Positions 33,451 through 36,114 of a stretch of DNA of 36,114 nucleotides are shown piece by piece. Made by a program: the position numbers and the translations under genes. Source of the stretch: Chloroflexota bacterium (GTDB lineage: Bacteria; Chloroflexota; UBA11872); the NCBI GenBank assembly GCA_022824865.1, contig JAJDZD010000022.1, positions 1 to 36,114 on the forward strand, written 5' to 3'. How positions within the stretch are numbered: the stretch's first letter is position 1; each line of letters opens with the position of its first letter. Under the pieces are notes generated by a model, which was not told where the DNA came from, did not search any database, and was given only the letters and a program-made list of their open reading frames with translations.

Positions 33451-34125
33451 CTAGAGTAATCGCTCGGGGGCTGCAGGCTCGATCAGTTCGGGTCTGTTGT
33501 TGGCGACGGAGTTTACGGCCGGATTGACCGGGTAGCTGGTAAGCAGGTGGTCGGCGGCGGGGCGCAGAAGGGCGGTGCGCCAGGCCGGGTCTTCGTCGTC
33601 GGCGGCCAGCCAAGCATCCCACTCATTTTTCTCCAGAATCGCCGGCATGCGGTGATGGAAAGCCGCCATGTAGGCGTTGGGTGCGGTAGTGATGATGGTG
33701 AACGTGGGGCCGAGTTCGGCATGCGATTCCCATAGGCCGGCCAGCGCCAGCGGATGCCCGTCGGCGCGGTGGATGTTGAGCGGCCGACGAATTTGGCGAG
33801 GTCCGGTCCACTCGTAGAACCCGTCGGCCGGGACGAGGCAGCGGCGCGCGCGAAAGGCGGCGCGGAAGGCGGGTTTCTCGGCCAGCGTCTCAGCGCGCGC
33901 GTTGATGGTGCGGCGGCCGATGCGAGGGTCCTTGGCCCAGAATGGGACAAGACCCCAGCGCATGACCTCGAAGCGTCGCGGGCCATCTACCACCACCGGC
34001 GCCTGCTGCGTTGGCGCAACGTTGAAGTTGGGCAGCGGGAGCGTGACGAGAGTCTCCGTCGGGATCGTTTCAAAGAACTCGGCCAGATCCCGCTGGTCCG
34101 AGTGCACGTTATAACGGGCGCACAC
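33451..34125 (-). CDS. SRAP/HMCES-family DNA-protein crosslink protein (YedK-like)
   Basis: 224 residues from GTG 34125. The family's catalytic residue is Cys2, exposed after Met removal; with the GTG start the protein begins MCARYN. Upstream in-frame ATGs (34131 and further) would bury the Cys. With this start the active-site residues fall at Cys2, Asn75 (in TINARAE) and Glu105 (in DGFYEW), as in E. coli YedK, with His158 in HHRMP near YedK's His160. The protein forms a covalent link to abasic sites in single-stranded DNA, shielding them. Length is standard. It is a monocistronic gene next to tRNA-Gly; no LexA-type box is evident in its upstream region. Confidence 0.95.
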   Translation of the reverse strand: MCARYNVHSDQRDLAEFFETIPTETLVTLPLPNFNVAPTQQAPVVVDGPRRFEVMRWGLVPFWAKDPRIGRRTINARAETLAEKPAFRAAFRARRCLVPADGFYEWTGPRQIRRPLNIHRADGHPLALAGLWESHAELGPTFTIITTAPNAYMAAFHHRMPAILEKNEWDAWLAADDEDPAWRTALLRPAADHLLTSYPVNPAVNSVANNRPELIEPAAPERLL

Positions 34126-34414
34126 TGTCATTGGCCGTTCTACGAAGGCCCCGGGGCTTTCATCGTGCCACTGAAGATACTGCCTGTGTTCGCTTTTTGT
34201 TTGGTACAATGCCATCCCGTCATCCCAAGGATTGACCGATGCATCCATCCAGCATCAAGCATCGGCGGCCAAGCAGCGCACCGGCAGATGCGGGAGCAGT
34301 GTGGCGGGCCGGGCATACGAGCGGCAGCCATCTGCGTGTTCGGCCGCAGGGGCAACAGGGAGTAGGGGGAGGGCCTTTTGCGAGGTGAAGCCTGGCAGGT
34401 CCGGGAGGGGTCAA
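34126..34414. other. Intergenic region without recognisable genes
   Basis: About 290 bp between the SRAP start and tRNA-Gly, both on the minus strand. It must hold the SRAP promoter and the tRNA terminator, but I see no clear example of either. A TACAAT at 34205-34210 faces the plus strand with no gene behind it. Confidence 0.5.
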
Positions 34415-34489
34415 TGGAGCGGAAGACGGGATTCGAACCCGTGACCCTCTCCTTGGCAAGGAGATGCTCTACCACTGAGCCACTTCCGC
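34415..34489 (-). tRNA. tRNA-Gly (anticodon GCC)
   Basis: On the minus strand the acceptor GCGGAAG (5' end 34489) pairs with CTTCCGC, followed by T and an encoded CCA (34415-34417). The D-arm GGCTCAGTGGTAGAGC, anticodon arm CTCCTTGCCAAGGAG (anticodon GCC) and T-arm CGGGTTCGAATCCCG are all complete. The upstream TAAAAT (34516-34521 read on the minus strand) may be its -10 element. Confidence 0.97.
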
Positions 34490-34518
34490 CGAACTGCCCC
34501 AAGGCAGCGTTCCTCATT

Positions 34519-35007
34519 TTAGCGATTCGCGTCGCTGTCGGCTAACGGCGAATGCTTCTCTTCAGGTTCGATCTCGGTCAGCAGCTGCGCCAGCAGGTCT
34601 GCCAGAGGTTGTCGGTAGGGTGGGGGGACCCCGCGTTCGGCCAATGCTTCAGCAAGCCCCGGGCCGGCGGTGTTGAATTGCCAGCTTCGAACCGCGCGGT
34701 CGAGGTTCGGGGGTGTGGCGGCCGCGCCGAACGGAGGACCGGGGGGATCGGTGGCCAGCAGCCACGTCACGCCCTCGCCGGGCGCGGCCAAGCCCGTCTC
34801 CTCGACCAACCGCCCCAGCGCCTGCGCGGCGACGATGCTCGGCACGGACCGCCCGCGCGTCCAGCGATTGATCGTGCTGACGCTGGCGGTCACGCCGACC
34901 GCGTGCAGGCTGCGGGCCACGTCGTGCAGCGTGCGGTCGGCGTAGCCCATGTAGGCGCGGAGCCGGCGAGCGAACTCGTCGCGTTGGGTGTGGCTACGCC
35001 TCGTCAT
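34519..35007 (-). CDS. Helix-turn-helix protein, function unknown
   Basis: 162 residues from ATG 35007 (MTRRSHTQRDEFARRLRAYM); the open frame continues to 35553 but crosses the AT-rich promoter-like region and lacks recognisable sequence. Residues about 20-60 fit a lambda-repressor-like HTH: ADRTLHDVARSL, a turn, then SVSTINRWTRGRSVPS as recognition part, followed by AAQALGRLVEE. The C-terminal half is Pro- and Ala-rich with an acidic end. A palindrome ahead of it could be its own operator. It may be a chromosomal regulator or a relic of a mobile element beside the tRNA gene. Confidence 0.7.
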   Translation of the reverse strand: MTRRSHTQRDEFARRLRAYMGYADRTLHDVARSLHAVGVTASVSTINRWTRGRSVPSIVAAQALGRLVEETGLAAPGEGVTWLLATDPPGPPFGAAATPPNLDRAVRSWQFNTAGPGLAEALAERGVPPPYRQPLADLLAQLLTEIEPEEKHSPLADSDANR

Positions 35008-35054
35008 GGGTGGTTTACGGCTCGCACTCGCGCATTCGAGTATGCCATATGCCG

Positions 35055-35071
35055 ATATTGAGTAGCAATAT
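35055..35071. promoter_or_regulatory. Palindromic operator-like site ahead of the HTH gene
   Basis: ATATTG (35055-35060), 5-nt centre, CAATAT (35066-35071), in an AT-rich stretch (about 35040-35110) within GC-rich DNA. On the minus strand, TTGCTA followed 18 nt later by CATACT overlaps it and could be the promoter of the HTH gene. Confidence 0.55.
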
Positions 35072-35154
35072 TGATAATTTTTCTCATTTATGGGATGATA
35101 ATCCGATAACCGGCGGTTGCATGTCCCGCCTATGTTCTCTAAGGACACCGGCCC

Positions 35155-35445
35155 TTGATCAACACATCGGCACCTCCGGCAAGCTCCGATCTGATGTATG
35201 ACCCCATCCAACGGTCCACGGCACGGGCGCTGATGCACGAACCTCGGCGCGCCGTCCTGCGATCTCTCCGCACCTGGGCCGCAGGGCAGGAGTTGGACGT
35301 CGGCGATCTGGCCGCGATGGACCGGGTGTTCAGCGCGTTGTCGGCGGCCGAGGACGGACCGGACCTGGACCTCGTGATGCGCACCGCCCGCCGCCGCGTG
35401 ATCGTTCAGGCCCGACATCGGCGGCGCCATGTGGCCTCCGGTTGA
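35155..35445 (+). CDS. Small basic ORF, doubtful gene
   Basis: 96 residues from TTG 35155, divergent from the HTH gene. The product is helical and Arg-rich: STARALMHEPRRAVLRSLRT, LAAMDRVFSALSAAEDGPDL and RTARRRVIVQARHRRRHV. No family recognised, and the start is weak (no clear ribosome site). It might be a second small regulator or not translated at all. The interval 35446-35591 holds nothing clear. Confidence 0.35.
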   Translation: MINTSAPPASSDLMYDPIQRSTARALMHEPRRAVLRSLRTWAAGQELDVGDLAAMDRVFSALSAAEDGPDLDLVMRTARRRVIVQARHRRRHVASG

Positions 35446-35591
35446 CAGGCCGGAAGACCGTGAGCGGAAACACAAGGGTTGGCCGGGGCATCGCGAAGAG
35501 CCAGTGAGCGACGCGGGCTCCGGACGAAGTAGGCCGCACACGCCGATGGTCAAAGCTCAGATGGCAGCTTTGACTCCTCTGTGTCGTGCGG

Positions 35592-36114
35592 TCACGCGTC
35601 CGGCTCGGTTTGCGCTGCAAGCCGCGCCGCGAGGCGGAGGGCGTACTCAAGTCCACCCGGGTCGGCGATGCCCTGTCCGGCGATATCGAAGGCCGTGCCG
35701 TGCGCCGGCGTTGTGAACGCGACGGGCAGGCCGACGAGGACCGTGACGCCCTTGCCGAAACCGAGGAGCTTGGTCGCGATCTGCCCCTGGTCGTGGTACA
35801 TCATCACCACACCGTCGAATTCCCCGCGCCGCGCTCGCAGGAAGATCGTGTCTGAGGGGATGGGGCCGCTGACATGAATGCCGTCAGCCTGGAGTCGCTC
35901 GACGGTCGGGTCAATGATTCGGATTTCCTCGTCGCCGAACAGTCCCTGCTCTCCCGCGTGAGGATTCAACGCGGCGACGCCAATTCGCGGAGGCTGCTTT
36001 CCCATGCGCTGCAGCGTTCGGTGGGCCAGTCGCACGACGGCCGTCAGGCGGTCGGGGGTGATCATGTCAACGGCGTCGCGCAGCGCGACGTGTGAAGTGA
36101 CCCTGAACGTGCTG
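35592..36114 (-). CDS. pdxA: PdxA-family 4-phosphate dehydrogenase, C-terminal part (partial)
   Basis: The gene runs off the right edge; about 174 C-terminal codons are visible, ending at 35592. The edge begins FRVTSHVALRDAVDM, the family's T/S-H-x-x-L metal-ligand region. Then follow VAALNPHAGEQGLFGDEE, SDTIFLRARRGEFDGVVMMY ending in HDQGQ, GLPVAFTTPAHGTAFDIAG with a further metal-binding His, and a closing helix. PdxA oxidises 4-phosphohydroxy-L-threonine on the way to pyridoxal phosphate. The TTPAHGTAFD form also occurs in PdxA2 enzymes acting on erythronate or threonate 4-phosphate, so the substrate is not certain. Nothing of the N-terminal half can be seen. Confidence 0.9.
   Translation of the reverse strand, partial: STFRVTSHVALRDAVDMITPDRLTAVVRLAHRTLQRMGKQPPRIGVAALNPHAGEQGLFGDEEIRIIDPTVERLQADGIHVSGPIPSDTIFLRARRGEFDGVVMMYHDQGQIATKLLGFGKGVTVLVGLPVAFTTPAHGTAFDIAGQGIADPGGLEYALRLAARLAAQTEPDA

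Noticed and set aside
34170..34215. TACAAT (34205-34210) as promoter of a plus-strand gene, or a LexA box for the SRAP gene
   Set aside because: No gene follows on the plus strand, and no recognised LexA motif (CGAAC-N4-GTTCG or GTTC-N7-GTTC) is present.
35008..35553. N-terminal extension of the HTH protein
   Set aside because: Crosses an AT-rich, promoter-like region with a palindrome; no conserved sequence before MTRRSH.

Overview
The window is GC-rich bacterial DNA, locally AT-richer in a few spots. Its gene content suggests a free-living or host-associated member of the Chloroflexota, perhaps SAR202-like. This is an inference from the mix of an enolase-superfamily sugar-acid enzyme, Gfo/Idh and aldo/keto reductases, a DUF5069-like protein and a MacAB-like exporter with no outer-membrane partner; no ribosomal RNA or marker gene is present to prove it. 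The left edge cuts an IS481-type insertion sequence and the right edge cuts pdxA.

Positions 283-20082 are a degraded, rearranged phage-tail region. It opens with a Com-like zinc-finger gene, a tail-completion-like gene and a tail-tube-like gene (369-1922). A tape-measure-like gene follows (6297), then a distal-tail protein with a LamG-like domain (7886), a small gene, a tail-fibre-type protein and a glycine-rich fibre-like protein (to 11665). A second tail tube (11865), a tail chaperone with a canonical -1 frameshift heptamer (12279-12997) and a second tape-measure-like gene (15236) come next. No capsid, portal, terminase, integrase or lysis gene is visible, so this is a tail-only remnant or tail-derived particle locus rather than a whole prophage.

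Interleaved with the tail genes are four paralogous membrane-anchored alpha/beta-hydrolases (4637, 13174, 16769, 18574) and at least one internally deleted relative (3787). Only the 13174 copy keeps an intact Ser-Asp-His triad; the others have lost one, one and three of the catalytic residues. The same segments also carry a repeated sigma70-like promoter with a fixed 16-nt spacer, a gap-free 204-bp duplicated non-coding element, and a stray copy of the chaperone 3' end with its terminator. A Gfo/Idh oxidoreductase sits in the opposite orientation inside the first tail segment.

From about 20100 the content becomes chromosomal: a RhmD-like enolase-superfamily enzyme, an aldo/keto reductase and a DUF1697 protein. 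Next comes a signalling and export block: a secreted two-repeat protein, an OmpR-type response regulator and a histidine kinase, then a MacA-like adaptor with a very long coiled coil and a MacB-like ATPase and permease. Three upstream regions in this block (24186, 25069, 26555) carry RTGCAY boxes phased every 11 bp. They look like binding sites for the response regulator and would tie the secreted protein, the kinase and the exporter into one regulon.

The right end holds a small membrane protein, a DUF5069-like protein, a beta-hydroxyacid dehydrogenase, an SRAP/HMCES-type DNA-protein crosslink protein whose start is fixed by its catalytic Cys2, tRNA-Gly(GCC), a helix-turn-helix protein with an operator-like palindrome, a doubtful small ORF and the truncated pdxA.
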